Of a stretch of 64,000 nucleotides of DNA, positions 34,214 to 42,685 are shown one piece after another; the first letter of the stretch is position 1; each line of letters starts with the position of its first letter. The translations under genes were made by a program, and so were the position numbers. Source of the DNA: Paenibacillus brevis (GTDB lineage: Bacteria > Bacillota > Bacilli > Paenibacillales > Paenibacillaceae). The DNA lies in NCBI RefSeq assembly GCF_018919145.1, contig NZ_JAHLQJ010000001.1:310001-374000 (forward strand). The letters run 5' to 3'. Under the pieces are notes generated by a model. It was given only the letters and a program-made list of their open reading frames with translations, was not told the origin of the DNA and ran no database searches.

Positions 34214-35092
34214 TTAGAATGCTGATTGTTTAGGAATCCTGCATTCAAACCGGGCATTCTCCAGCCACTCGCCTGAAGCGAAATCACGCCCTCTGACGAT
34301 CACGCGGTCTGTGTAGACCTCGACGAATAGCCCTTGGCTTCCATCCTTATGCTCGTCTTCATCCGTCCACAAGTACGCAACGGATGCCGCATTAAACATA
34401 TAAGGCAGCCGTTGTTGTTCGTCGAACATCGTATGCCCAGCTTCCAGCTCCCAGTGCGTATGTCCGGTGAACAGAAATGCGTTCGGGTGCCTGGACAGCA
34501 CTTCCTTAAGCTCTTCATCCTGGGTAACGCCGTACCACTGCTGAGATTCGTAAGATCCGGCGACCGTGTCTTTGAGAGGCTGATGCAGGAAGATGAAGGC
34601 CGGGCGTGCCGGGTCCTCTCCCTCAGTCAGCTTGGCATCGAGCCACGACAGCTGGGCTTCCGACAAATGGGCAAACAGCTCCAGTCCCTGCTCGGTACCC
34701 AAGAAGATAAAATGATACCCGTTCACCCAATGATCGTGATACGGTCCGCTCATATTCATGGCATTCAGATAAGCTTCCAATCGCGTAGGCCAATGACCCT
34801 GGCCGACATCGTGATTGCCCGATGCGAAATAGCTGACCGGCAACCCCGTCCCGTGCTCCCGCCATATTCTAAGAAATTCCGTATATTCCTCCGCATGACC
34901 ATGGTCGGTAATATCGCCAACATGCATAATGCCGTCGCTGTCCGGCGCCATTTGCTTAATGTCCTCCAGCGCCGCAACTAAATGAAGATTATGCGTATGC
35001 CCGGAGTCTGCCATCACATGCGTATCGGTGATCACCTGGAATTGGAGCAATACGTTATCCTTCCGGTTTCCTTCTTCGTTCCAAGTTTTCAA
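34214..35092 (-). CDS. Calcineurin-like metallophosphoesterase (GpdQ/CpdA-like)
   Basis: 292 aa, cytoplasmic. All metal-ligand motifs are present: D-x-H in ITDTHV, GDITDHGH, GNHDVG, the His in FIFLHQPL and GHTHWE. This set is that of cyclic-nucleotide/glycerophosphodiester phosphodiesterases. TTG start with GGAGG nine bases upstream; the residues before LQFQVITDTH are unconserved, so a later start is possible. It is the last gene of an operon with a Ugp-like importer, so hydrolysis of an imported phosphodiester is plausible. Confidence 0.85.
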   Translation of the reverse strand: MKTWNEEGNRKDNVLLQFQVITDTHVMADSGHTHNLHLVAALEDIKQMAPDSDGIMHVGDITDHGHAEEYTEFLRIWREHGTGLPVSYFASGNHDVGQGHWPTRLEAYLNAMNMSGPYHDHWVNGYHFIFLGTEQGLELFAHLSEAQLSWLDAKLTEGEDPARPAFIFLHQPLKDTVAGSYESQQWYGVTQDEELKEVLSRHPNAFLFTGHTHWELEAGHTMFDEQQRLPYMFNAASVAYLWTDEDEHKDGSQGLFVEVYTDRVIVRGRDFASGEWLENARFECRIPKQSAF

Positions 35093-35152
35093 GCTCTACT
35101 TCCTCCTTCAGTACGAATGTCGCCTAATCACCAACGGCGCGTGTCCGCCGGT

Positions 35153-36547
35153 TTATTTCAATCTATCCAACTCGCTCTGAGCGTTCTCCTTCGCTTCCTT
35201 CAGCGCATCGGCTGCAGACACGTTCTCGATTTGCACTCTATCCGCCGCGATATTGAGGGCATCGTAAATTTTGCCTCCCGTCGGGTCAATGAACGGTGCG
35301 GAAGCATGGGTAGCTTGCTGCAGCGGCACCATAATCTGCGGGTGGCTCTCACTGTGTGCCACAAACTCCGGATTATCCAGCGCCGATTCGCGAACCGCGA
35401 TATATCCGGTTTGAATCGACCAGGACGCTGTGTTCTCCGTATTCATGAAGTAACTGAACCATTTGAACGCAGCTTGCTGCTGCTCCGGACTCGCCATGGC
35501 GGGAATGCCTGCCATGATCGCGGAAGCGACAGGCTTGCCCTTGCCGTGGCCTTCCCACCCTGGCTGCTCCATAGCGCTGACGATAGAAAAGTCCAGATCC
35601 CCTTGGTCACCGCTGGACCCCGTATACCCTGCAGCATTGCCCTTCATGACATCGTCGATCGTCTTATACCAGTACTCCCAGCCTTGCCCGCCGTAATGGA
35701 TGCGCATGATCTGATCGTCATGGATCCACTTGCGGAACAACTCCCAAGTCTCGACCCACTCCGGCGAATCAATCATGACGGTCTTGCCGTCCTCGCTTAG
35801 GAAGCTTCCACCCTTGCCTAGCGCTGCGTCAATCATGTTACCAGCATCATACATCGGTTCCCAACCATAGAACGTCGTCTGGTCTCCTTCTCTTACCGTC
35901 ATCTTAGCGGCAGCTTCAGCCAGCGCCTCCCAAGTGCCAAGATTCTCGGGCTTGTATCCATGCTTCTCCAGCGCGTCCTTGCGATAATACATAACTTGGG
36001 TAGTTCCATACAACGGCAAGAAATATTGCTTCCCGTCGATCTGCCCTTGCTCCAGGAACGTCGGAATGACATCCTCCTTATTGAAGGAGGAGTCCTGGGC
36101 AATAAACTCATCGATCTGCGCGAAGTATCCTTTGCTTGCCCAATCATGGTTCGATGACAAGACGGCTGCGGGGACTTTGCCCGACGCAATAGCCGCTTGC
36201 AGCTTTTGCTCCGTCTCAGGATAACTCGCCTGGACGATCGGCTTCACAATAACCTCATTCTGCGATGCATTAAATTTATCGATCAATAATTGCATATTCT
36301 CACCCAGCGTGCCGCCGAGCCCGTACCAGAACTCGATCGTTACCGGTACCTTAGCAGAGGTAATGCCGCCATTCTCAGCGGTGCCCGTTGCATTCTCATT
36401 GCCGCTTCCATTCGATCCCCCGTTTGATCCACAGGCCGTGATCAGCAGCAACGCGATGATCAGGACTGCAAAGCTGTTCCTCCGCGATCGTCTCTTGCGC
36501 GTATCCTCAAGAATTGTCTGAATTTTCGCCGTTTCATTCTTTTTCAA
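35153..36547 (-). CDS. Solute-binding lipoprotein, UgpB-like (locus 2)
   Basis: 464 aa from a TTG start with AAGGAGG eight bases upstream. An unusually long basic n-region (RKRRSRR) precedes the hydrophobic stretch and lipobox LLITAC (Cys near 39), then a Gly/Asn/Ser linker. The mature part begins VTIEFWYGLGGTLGENM..., as in glycerol-3-phosphate-binding UgpB proteins (family-1 extracellular binding proteins). Located between a phosphoesterase and two permeases. Substrate assignment to a phosphorylated or phosphodiester solute is inference from neighbours and overall resemblance. Confidence 0.88.
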   Translation of the reverse strand: MKKNETAKIQTILEDTRKRRSRRNSFAVLIIALLLITACGSNGGSNGSGNENATGTAENGGITSAKVPVTIEFWYGLGGTLGENMQLLIDKFNASQNEVIVKPIVQASYPETEQKLQAAIASGKVPAAVLSSNHDWASKGYFAQIDEFIAQDSSFNKEDVIPTFLEQGQIDGKQYFLPLYGTTQVMYYRKDALEKHGYKPENLGTWEALAEAAAKMTVREGDQTTFYGWEPMYDAGNMIDAALGKGGSFLSEDGKTVMIDSPEWVETWELFRKWIHDDQIMRIHYGGQGWEYWYKTIDDVMKGNAAGYTGSSGDQGDLDFSIVSAMEQPGWEGHGKGKPVASAIMAGIPAMASPEQQQAAFKWFSYFMNTENTASWSIQTGYIAVRESALDNPEFVAHSESHPQIMVPLQQATHASAPFIDPTGGKIYDALNIAADRVQIENVSAADALKEAKENAQSELDRLK

Positions 36548-36592
36548 CCGGATGACCTCCTTGAAATTGAATATCTTCTTTAAGCTTTGCAG

Positions 36593-37441
36593 CTACCCTT
36601 TGTTCACGCTTTGTGCGTTGCTCACCCCCTTGATAATCCATTTCTGCGCGGCGAAGAACAAGATCACCAGCGGAATGATGGTGAATGTGCTCGCAGCCAT
36701 AATTAGCGGCCACTTCATTCCATAAGCTCCCCCTTCAACAAAGAAGCTTCTAAGGCCCGCCGATACAAGCTGCAGGTCGGGATTCTTCGTGATCAGCATC
36801 GGCCAGAAATAGTTATTGTATTGTCCGATGAAGGACAGCAGTGTCATAACAATCAAGGTCGAGCGGGAAAGCGGTATCATAATAGCCCATAAGATGCGCA
36901 AGTGTCCGCTTCCATCGATCTTCGCCGCTTCGAGCAATTCCTTCGGTATCTGCTGGAATGCTTGCCTTAAGAGGAAAATCCCAAAAATCGTGATCGAATT
37001 GGATAAAATCAAGCCTGTGTAGCTATCCAGCAGCCCCATTCGGGACAGGATGACATACCCTGATAAATAAGTGGAGGACACCGGAAGCATATAAGTGACC
37101 ATGATGACCGCCATAAGCACGTGTTTCAGCGCGAAGCGCATATGGGTTAACGCGTAGCTCATCATGGATGAATTGATCAGCTGAATGATAACGACAGCGG
37201 CAGCCACGAATACACTATTGAATAAATATAAGCCGAAGGGCGCCGCTTGCCAGGCTTCCAAAAAGTTGCCCCACTTCGCCTCCGCCGGCCATAAGACTGG
37301 CGGCACGCTCCAGATTTCGTCATTGGTCTTAAGGGAGCTGCTGAACATCCAGAAAAAGGGGAAGGCCATCATTATGCTTATAAATCCGACCGTGATGTAC
37401 AGCAATACATGGGAAGGCCATGATTTGATGCGATGTAGCAT
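36593..37441 (-). CDS. ABC importer permease, UgpE/MalG type (locus 2)
   Basis: 282 aa, six helices, EAA loop ELLEAAKIDGSGHLRILWAIMIP near residue 170. SD GGAGGTGA upstream of ATG. Sits between its binding protein and the second permease, with 21 bp to the latter. Confidence 0.9.
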   Translation of the reverse strand: MLHRIKSWPSHVLLYITVGFISIMMAFPFFWMFSSSLKTNDEIWSVPPVLWPAEAKWGNFLEAWQAAPFGLYLFNSVFVAAAVVIIQLINSSMMSYALTHMRFALKHVLMAVIMVTYMLPVSSTYLSGYVILSRMGLLDSYTGLILSNSITIFGIFLLRQAFQQIPKELLEAAKIDGSGHLRILWAIMIPLSRSTLIVMTLLSFIGQYNNYFWPMLITKNPDLQLVSAGLRSFFVEGGAYGMKWPLIMAASTFTIIPLVILFFAAQKWIIKGVSNAQSVNKG

Positions 37442-37462
37442 AGATGTTCACCTCCATTCGTT

Positions 37463-38341
37463 TTATAAATAGTGGATACGGCGTCTGGAGACATAGAGCG
37501 ACACCAAGGAGATCATAGCGAGCAACAGGATAAGGACAATGGCTACGGCAGACGCCTCGCCGATTTCGAACCTCTCGAAAGCGGATTCATAAAAGAGATA
37601 CAGCAAGGTTCTCGTAGATCCCGACGGTCCTCCTTGCGTCAGTACATTGATCTGATCGTAGGCCTGGATAGAGTCTATCGTCGTAATCAGGAACAGGAAA
37701 AAGGTGGTGGGAGAAATGAGCGGCAGCGTGATATGCATCAACCTTTGACGCCGATTCGCCCCTTCGATCATCGCCGCTTCATGCAGAGATTCCGGAATAT
37801 TCTGAAGGGCTACCAAGTAGAACATCATCGTCCAGCCCAGCCCTTTCCAGATGGTAACGATCAAAATGGAAATCAAGGCGGTATCCGGGCTTTTGGTCCA
37901 CTCCAGCCCTCCTGCCCCGAACCATCCGAGTATAGCGTTGGCGAGTCCCACCCTCGGTTCATAGATCCACGACCATACGATGGATACAGCAACCGTCGGC
38001 GTAACCCATGGAAGAAATATTACTGTCCGGAAAAAGGCCATCCCCCTAAGCTTCCGGTTGAGCAGCAATGCAAGGAACAGCCCGCCGACAAGACTTGGCA
38101 GAACATTGCCGAGCGCAAATAAGCAAGTCGTCGTCAGAGCTTGATAAAATTTTGCATCGGTCAGAAGACGGCTGTAGTTCTCCCAGCCAACAAAAGTCTT
38201 CACCGGATTCATGAAATCCCAATCCACAAAGCTCAAGTACACAACATAAACCATCGGAGCAAGCCAGAAGATTACATAGGGCACTAACGCAGGCAGGATA
38301 AATAAATAAGCCTGAGGCTCACCCAACTTTCTCAAATTCAT
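37463..38341 (-). CDS. ABC importer permease, UgpA/MalF type (locus 2)
   Basis: 292 aa, six helices, EAA loop ESLHEAAMIEGANRRQRLMHITLP near residue 190. SD AGGGGGGAG. Partner of the permease at 36593. No ATPase gene in the operon. Confidence 0.9.
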   Translation of the reverse strand: MNLRKLGEPQAYLFILPALVPYVIFWLAPMVYVVYLSFVDWDFMNPVKTFVGWENYSRLLTDAKFYQALTTTCLFALGNVLPSLVGGLFLALLLNRKLRGMAFFRTVIFLPWVTPTVAVSIVWSWIYEPRVGLANAILGWFGAGGLEWTKSPDTALISILIVTIWKGLGWTMMFYLVALQNIPESLHEAAMIEGANRRQRLMHITLPLISPTTFFLFLITTIDSIQAYDQINVLTQGGPSGSTRTLLYLFYESAFERFEIGEASAVAIVLILLLAMISLVSLYVSRRRIHYL

Positions 38342-38358
38342 AGTCTCCCCCCTAATCT

Positions 38359-39216
38359 TTATAGTCCCAAAATACCTACAAGTAAGATGCCGGCGAAGAT
38401 GATGCCGGCCGATACGATGCGCAAAACCCCCTTTCCTTCCTTCAGGAACAGCACTCCTATCAAGGTGCCGAATACGGTTCCAATCTCCCGCAGCGGAGCA
38501 ACGTATATCAATGGCGACATACTCATGGCAAATAAGAACAATAAATACGACCCCGGCGAAAGTATCGAGCCCGCCGCAAGCAATTTTCCGTGCTCCTTAA
38601 GCTCTTTTCCCCATCGCACTTCGCTGAAGCGGATCGAGGGAACCAGCCCCAGCATAAATCCGATGTTAGATATCTCCAGAAGCAAAGTCGGCGAGAAATA
38701 CTGGAGATTCACTTTGTCCACCATCACATAAGACATCGTGCAGATTCCCACGGCTACGGTATAAAAAAGCACCATTCTTGGGACATCCAATCCGTGCTTT
38801 CTCAACGAGAGGCCGCTTGTCAGAAAGAATCCGATGGCGATCAGTCCGAGCCCCAGCCATCCCCATCCCGTCAACTGCTCGTTCAAGAGAAGGACCCCGG
38901 ACAAGGGCAGCAGAAATGTCGATATTCCCCTCATCATGGGGTATACCTGGGACAGGTCTCCATAGGTTAAGGACTTGGACAAGAAATGAGCGTATCCCGC
39001 CTGAATAAGCAAGGACAGGAATAGCAGCAGATAGCCCTGCCAAGGCGGACGTGCAGCAACCATTTCTTTAATGAAGCCCGGTAAGAGCACCAATGTGGCG
39101 GGAACATAAATCATAAACAGGAACAACTGCTTATTCTCGCTCTGCTTTGCCAGCGTGTTCCATACCGCGTGTGCCATGCCAGAGCCCAGTACCAATAAAA
39201 CCGCAAGTGAAATCAT
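38359..39216 (-). CDS. DMT-superfamily (EamA) transporter
   Basis: 285 aa with ten predicted helices and two EamA-type halves, the second beginning near VPRMVLFYTVAVG (about residue 145). GGMAHAVWNTLAK-like opening and LSQVYPMMRGISTFLLPLSG fit the family. It is the first gene of the DeoR-controlled operon, 17 bp ahead of the UgpA-like permease. Possible exporter of a metabolite or an alternative uptake route; direction and substrate unknown. SD GGGAGAG. Confidence 0.85.
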   Translation of the reverse strand: MISLAVLLVLGSGMAHAVWNTLAKQSENKQLFLFMIYVPATLVLLPGFIKEMVAARPPWQGYLLLFLSLLIQAGYAHFLSKSLTYGDLSQVYPMMRGISTFLLPLSGVLLLNEQLTGWGWLGLGLIAIGFFLTSGLSLRKHGLDVPRMVLFYTVAVGICTMSYVMVDKVNLQYFSPTLLLEISNIGFMLGLVPSIRFSEVRWGKELKEHGKLLAAGSILSPGSYLLFLFAMSMSPLIYVAPLREIGTVFGTLIGVLFLKEGKGVLRIVSAGIIFAGILLVGILGL

Positions 39217-39230
39217 TTCATTCTCTCCCT

Positions 39231-39275
39231 ACAAACACAACATTTAACACATAAACACTTACAAACACACATTTT
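39231..39275 (-). promoter_or_regulatory. DeoR operator array upstream of the locus-2 operon
   Basis: On the minus strand a run of TGTGTGTTTGT, AGTGTTTATGTGTT and GTTGTGTTTGT spans 45 bp between the DeoR gene's terminator and the DMT start. A related TGTGTGTTTTTGTGT lies upstream of the DeoR gene itself. Direct TGTKTTTGT-type repeats are usual for DeoR/GlpR-family operators. Confidence 0.6.
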
Positions 39276-39331
39276 TACTTGATTTCGATATTAGCATGAG
39301 ACTTTCCCGCTGTCAATTTAAATGTGAACAA

Positions 39332-39360
39332 AAAAAGAACCTTTTTCAAAGGTTCTTTTT
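39332..39360 (-). terminator. Terminator after the DeoR gene
   Basis: AAAAAGAACCTTT / AAGGTTCTTTTT hairpin with a short loop. On the minus strand a U-rich TTCTTTTTTTG follows. It separates the regulator transcript from the DMT-importer operon, which therefore has its own promoter. Confidence 0.85.
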
Positions 39361-39370
39361 GCTCTAAATT

Positions 39371-40138
39371 TTAGCCGCAATCGATGGTGACTCCGGCCTG
39401 CCTATATTTCTCAATGACATCCCGGCCTGCCCCGCAATCGGTCACAATCCGGTCGATCTTATCCAGTCCGCATACCTTCGTAAGCGAAACCGTATCCAAC
39501 TTGCTGCTGTCTGCGAGCACGATGACCTTCTGCGAACGCTCCAGCATTTTCTTCTTTAATTGAATCTCTCCTATACCGTAATCCGTCAAACCTTCGGCCA
39601 AGGATATGCCGCTCACACTCATAAAAAAAAGATCGGCATGGAACTGGGAGACGAACGATTCGGCAAAATCGCCGACCACGCAATGCTCCGAGTTGCGAAC
39701 CACTCCCCCGATAAAGATAATCGAGAATTGGGGCTTCCCCATAAGGAGCGATGCGATCGGAAAGGAATTGGTTACGATCGTCAACCGGTCAAAGCGAGCC
39801 ATTAATGCTTTCGCGAATTCGGTATTGGTGGTGCTTACGTCCAAGAACAATGACTGGCCTTCCTCGACGAAGCGGAGGGCGGTCTGGGCCAGTTCGCGTT
39901 TCTCTTGAAGCTGCTTCATCTCCCGCACCGTGAAAGGGAGCTCCTTCTGATAATCCGACACAGGCAAGGTTGCCCCGCCATGCACCCTTTTTAAGAAACC
40001 TTCCTGCTCCAGGTATTCCAGATCCCTTCGAATCGTTTCGAAGGAGACCCCGAACCTCTGAATTAATTCGGTTGTCCTGACCGACTGGACCTCATGAATC
40101 AATTGAATGATTTGTTGATGCCGATCATGTACGAGCAT
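39371..40138 (-). CDS. DeoR-family transcriptional regulator
   Basis: 255 aa. N-terminal HTH (~residues 5-57: RHQQIIQLIHEVQSVRTTELIQRFGVSFETIRRDLEYLEQEGFLKRVHGGA) is the full DeoR signature. C-terminal sugar-phosphate sensor domain has DVSTTN, NSFPIA, GGVVRN and LADSSKLD motifs. DeoR proteins normally repress until a phosphorylated sugar binds, in keeping with a phosphate-linked substrate for locus 2. SD GGGGGAATAAGGA. Likely represses both itself and the operon at 39216. Confidence 0.93.
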   Translation of the reverse strand: MLVHDRHQQIIQLIHEVQSVRTTELIQRFGVSFETIRRDLEYLEQEGFLKRVHGGATLPVSDYQKELPFTVREMKQLQEKRELAQTALRFVEEGQSLFLDVSTTNTEFAKALMARFDRLTIVTNSFPIASLLMGKPQFSIIFIGGVVRNSEHCVVGDFAESFVSQFHADLFFMSVSGISLAEGLTDYGIGEIQLKKKMLERSQKVIVLADSSKLDTVSLTKVCGLDKIDRIVTDCGAGRDVIEKYRQAGVTIDCG

Positions 40139-40721
40139 TCCTTATTCCCCCAATAATTCAACCACAGTACTAGTCATTTACTAATACAGGATACCATAAA
40201 AGACACAAAAACACACATCCAGGAACTATTACTGAGCAATGAACTTCTGTCCAGGCGAAAAAGACCGACTTCTCCGGAAGCAAGAAATCAGCCTTTATCC
40301 ATAATGTGATCGTTACAAAGAAAGCTTCCGCCTGGATCGCAGCCACCTTCTTGTGCCCGGTTGAAGTGCAGCGGCGAAGAGACTCTGCAGTAGTTGACCT
40401 CCCTACTGGATATCCCTCCGGTTATCGGCCTCTGCTTCCAGTTCAATTCCCTGGTCCGAGCATACCTTCAATCGGAATATCTGCTCCGGCAGCGACCATA
40501 ATCCTGATTTGTCCCTATAGCTGGGAACGGTCCCACATGTCACTCATGTTACAAGGCAATCATCAAGGCGGTATCATCAGCATGTTAATCTTCTGTAAAG
40601 GGTATGGAGTACAGGTAAAGGGGGTGTAATCTCCCATTCCCTCCCAGCCTCCCCTTCTGATACAATGGGAAAAGATGTAAGACATATGACATATAACAGG
40701 AGATATGCGGAGGAAATGATC
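40139..40721. other. Gap between the DeoR gene and the lipoprotein gene
   Basis: 582 bp. The only supported element is the DeoR-type site TGTGTGTTTTTGTGT (minus, 40197-40219), 60-80 bp upstream of the DeoR start, pointing to autoregulation. A 107-codon frame on plus at 40306 has no SD and no recognisable domain. A GATACAAT about 60 bp upstream of the lipoprotein start could be its -10 but lacks a good -35. Confidence 0.4.
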
Positions 40722-41906
40722 ATGCGAAATCGTTATGCGGCTCTGGTGTGGCTGTGTCTTATCCCCTTTTTGTTATCAGCTTGCACGGAGCATTACAAGA
40801 CAGATTACATTCGAAAGTTTGATGATTATCTCGATTATTCGCTGGGTGACTACAAGGTCGTCGAGAAGGAACAGGTCGAGTGGAGAGCAGATCCTCTGCC
40901 TTTAAGGGGGACCGGATATCGGTGGGTTCTTGCTTTCACAGATGATCGGGGTATGGAGAGAAAATTTGAATTCCTCAATTACGGATACACCAAAGGCGGG
41001 GATGCAGCCAATTTCGGCTACGCAGTCAGGGATTATGCCGCCGAGCTAGGTCAAGAGCAAATTGTGTCGGAGATATTGCTTGCCCACTTTCAGCCGGAGG
41101 AGATCGGATGGGATGCCTACAAGACAAATTCATCGCATCTGTCTGTGGCCGTGCTCGATGAGTATATTCCGCAAGACAGTGAGTATTATGCCCGTTTTGT
41201 CGACCGCAAAAAGGGAATCTCCTTAAAGTCTGTGACCCCGGAACAGTTGGTGAATGACTGGGACATTCTTTATGAAATTGAATTCTTCACTTCTCTGGAA
41301 GATGAGGTGCAAATGAAACAGCTTATAGCTAAAGCTGAGGACGTATTACGGGACTATGCAAAATACGTCAATAACTACGAGCTTCTTCCGGTGGAAATAA
41401 ACGGTGAAGAGACAAGCGACGGATACTATGGGACCTATGATCGGGAGACGGATACCTTCACCTGGATTACCATGGCGGAATACCTGGAATCATTAAGATA
41501 TATCGATGGTCATTTGAAGGAAGTTGGAAAAGTGATCGTCAATGGCAAGGAATATGTGGTCCGGAAAGTTTACAAGGACGAGGGCTTCACTGGGTTTGCC
41601 AACAATGTGAGCTATTCCGCAGCAACCGGAGAGTATCATGTGGACCGATTCGAGCATATTCTGACCTTGCTTGGTTATGAGGTCTCTTTTCTCGGTGAAG
41701 GAACTTATGAGTGGAAGTCAGGAGCGGATACTTACCGTGTCCGAAAATATGGAGACTGGACGCTCAAAAAGAACGGAGGGGATAACCTTCTGCAGTACTC
41801 TGCCCATGAAAACGGCGGCCTGTCCCAGTCTGACCTTGAAATGGTGAGCAATGCCACCGTGTATATGGATGAGGAGCAAGAGGCGCTGATCGTCACAGGG
41901 AAATGA
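40722..41906 (+). CDS. Uncharacterised lipoprotein
   Basis: About 394 aa. Lipobox LLSAC with Cys near 20 after a short basic n-region (MRNRYAALVWLCLIPF); no other membrane segment. The mature part is acidic and Tyr-rich (YKTDYIRKFDDYLDYSLGDYKVVEKE) with a central helical stretch (EVQMKQLIAKAEDVLRDYAKY), and repeated beta-type segments at the C-terminus. I do not recognise a family. Start at 40722 selected because GGAGG is eight bases upstream; ATG at 40716 is too close and one at 40665 would bury the signal. It stands alone, with a bidirectional terminator after it. Confidence 0.7.
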   Translation: MRNRYAALVWLCLIPFLLSACTEHYKTDYIRKFDDYLDYSLGDYKVVEKEQVEWRADPLPLRGTGYRWVLAFTDDRGMERKFEFLNYGYTKGGDAANFGYAVRDYAAELGQEQIVSEILLAHFQPEEIGWDAYKTNSSHLSVAVLDEYIPQDSEYYARFVDRKKGISLKSVTPEQLVNDWDILYEIEFFTSLEDEVQMKQLIAKAEDVLRDYAKYVNNYELLPVEINGEETSDGYYGTYDRETDTFTWITMAEYLESLRYIDGHLKEVGKVIVNGKEYVVRKVYKDEGFTGFANNVSYSAATGEYHVDRFEHILTLLGYEVSFLGEGTYEWKSGADTYRVRKYGDWTLKKNGGDNLLQYSAHENGGLSQSDLEMVSNATVYMDEEQEALIVTGK

Positions 41907-41947
41907 CGGGAGCAGACGGAAGGGGACAGGTGGGGAATACAATCAAA

Positions 41948-41993
41948 AAAGGCTGTAGATCCTGTTCCATACCGAACGGTGTCTACAGCCTTT
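41948..41993. terminator. Bidirectional terminator between convergent genes
   Basis: 12-bp perfect stem AAAGGCTGTAGA / TCTACAGCCTTT with a 22-base loop. On minus it is followed by TTTTTTGATT, so it suits the GDSL operon best, but it also sits 40 bp after the plus-strand lipoprotein gene. Confidence 0.85.
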
Positions 41994-42073
41994 AGCGTAC
42001 TGTTGCTAGGTCGCTTCAAGCTTCACTTCATCTTAAAACAAGCTGTGTCTAAGATTCTTCGTTTCTATTTATT

Positions 42074-42685
42074 CTACAGCCGCTCCAGAAAGGAAATCGC
42101 CATCGAGGCGATCCGCGCATGTCCCTGCGGGTTAGGATGAAGGCCGTCCTCCGTGAAGGCCGGAAGCGTCAGTCTGTTCAGTCCGCTCTCCGCATACAAG
42201 TCCAGCACAGGCAACGCATAACTGCGGCCCAGGCGGCGCACCGCCTCCGCATAGTCGTCCAGCCGATGTCCCAGACCATTGGGATGATCGATGCCATATC
42301 CATCCTTATTACGCTGCAGTGGGGTCCACAAATTCAGGCGGCAGGCGGGATTCTGAGACAAAATATGCTCGATCAGCGTCCTGTAGGCTCCGGTAAATGT
42401 TAGCGAGTCCGGGTCCTTCGCATCCTGTTCCCCGAGCGGCTTATCCAGGCGATAGTCATTCGTGCCTGCGAAAATCGTGATGCAGTCCAGCCCGGGGTCG
42501 ATCTTGCGTCCGATATTCACTGTAGCCCCTTCATCTGTGGGGCCCCCTGCAGCCATCGGACATCCTCCGCGGCCGTAATTGCGCACGGCACTAAAGCCCA
42601 GTACAGCACTGACCAGCGGCTGATAGCCGTTCGCCGCAGTAATGCTGTCGCCCAAGGTCCCCCAGCTTCGCCCCTGCCATTTCAT
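42074..42685 (-). CDS. SGNH/GDSL-family hydrolase
   Basis: 203 aa, no signal peptide. Block I GDSITA near residue 12 with the nucleophilic Ser, block II Gly in YGRGGCP, block III GTND, and block V DGLHPNPQGH with the catalytic Asp/His. Such enzymes are esterases; in sugar operons they often deacetylate substituted oligosaccharides (family knowledge, not shown here). The ATGA overlap with the FAD oxidoreductase stop indicates co-translation. Last gene of locus 3. Confidence 0.9.
   Translation of the reverse strand: MKWQGRSWGTLGDSITAANGYQPLVSAVLGFSAVRNYGRGGCPMAAGGPTDEGATVNIGRKIDPGLDCITIFAGTNDYRLDKPLGEQDAKDPDSLTFTGAYRTLIEHILSQNPACRLNLWTPLQRNKDGYGIDHPNGLGHRLDDYAEAVRRLGRSYALPVLDLYAESGLNRLTLPAFTEDGLHPNPQGHARIASMAISFLERL

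Noticed and set aside
34982..35800. 272-codon plus-strand frame antisense to the locus-2 binding protein and phosphoesterase
   Set aside because: Shadow of two well-supported minus-strand genes; no signal or domain and no ribosome-binding site.
39231..39275. Possible CRISPR-like short repeat run
   Set aside because: The repeats are 9-11 bp, irregular and without spacers of constant size; they are better explained as transcription-factor sites.
40306..40629. Open frame or possible gene remnant in the gap before the lipoprotein gene
   Set aside because: No SD and no domain on plus. On minus, fragments such as IRIMVAAGADIP and REVNYC faintly recall CutC-type proteins, but they are in broken frames with wrong spacing, too weak to call a pseudogene.
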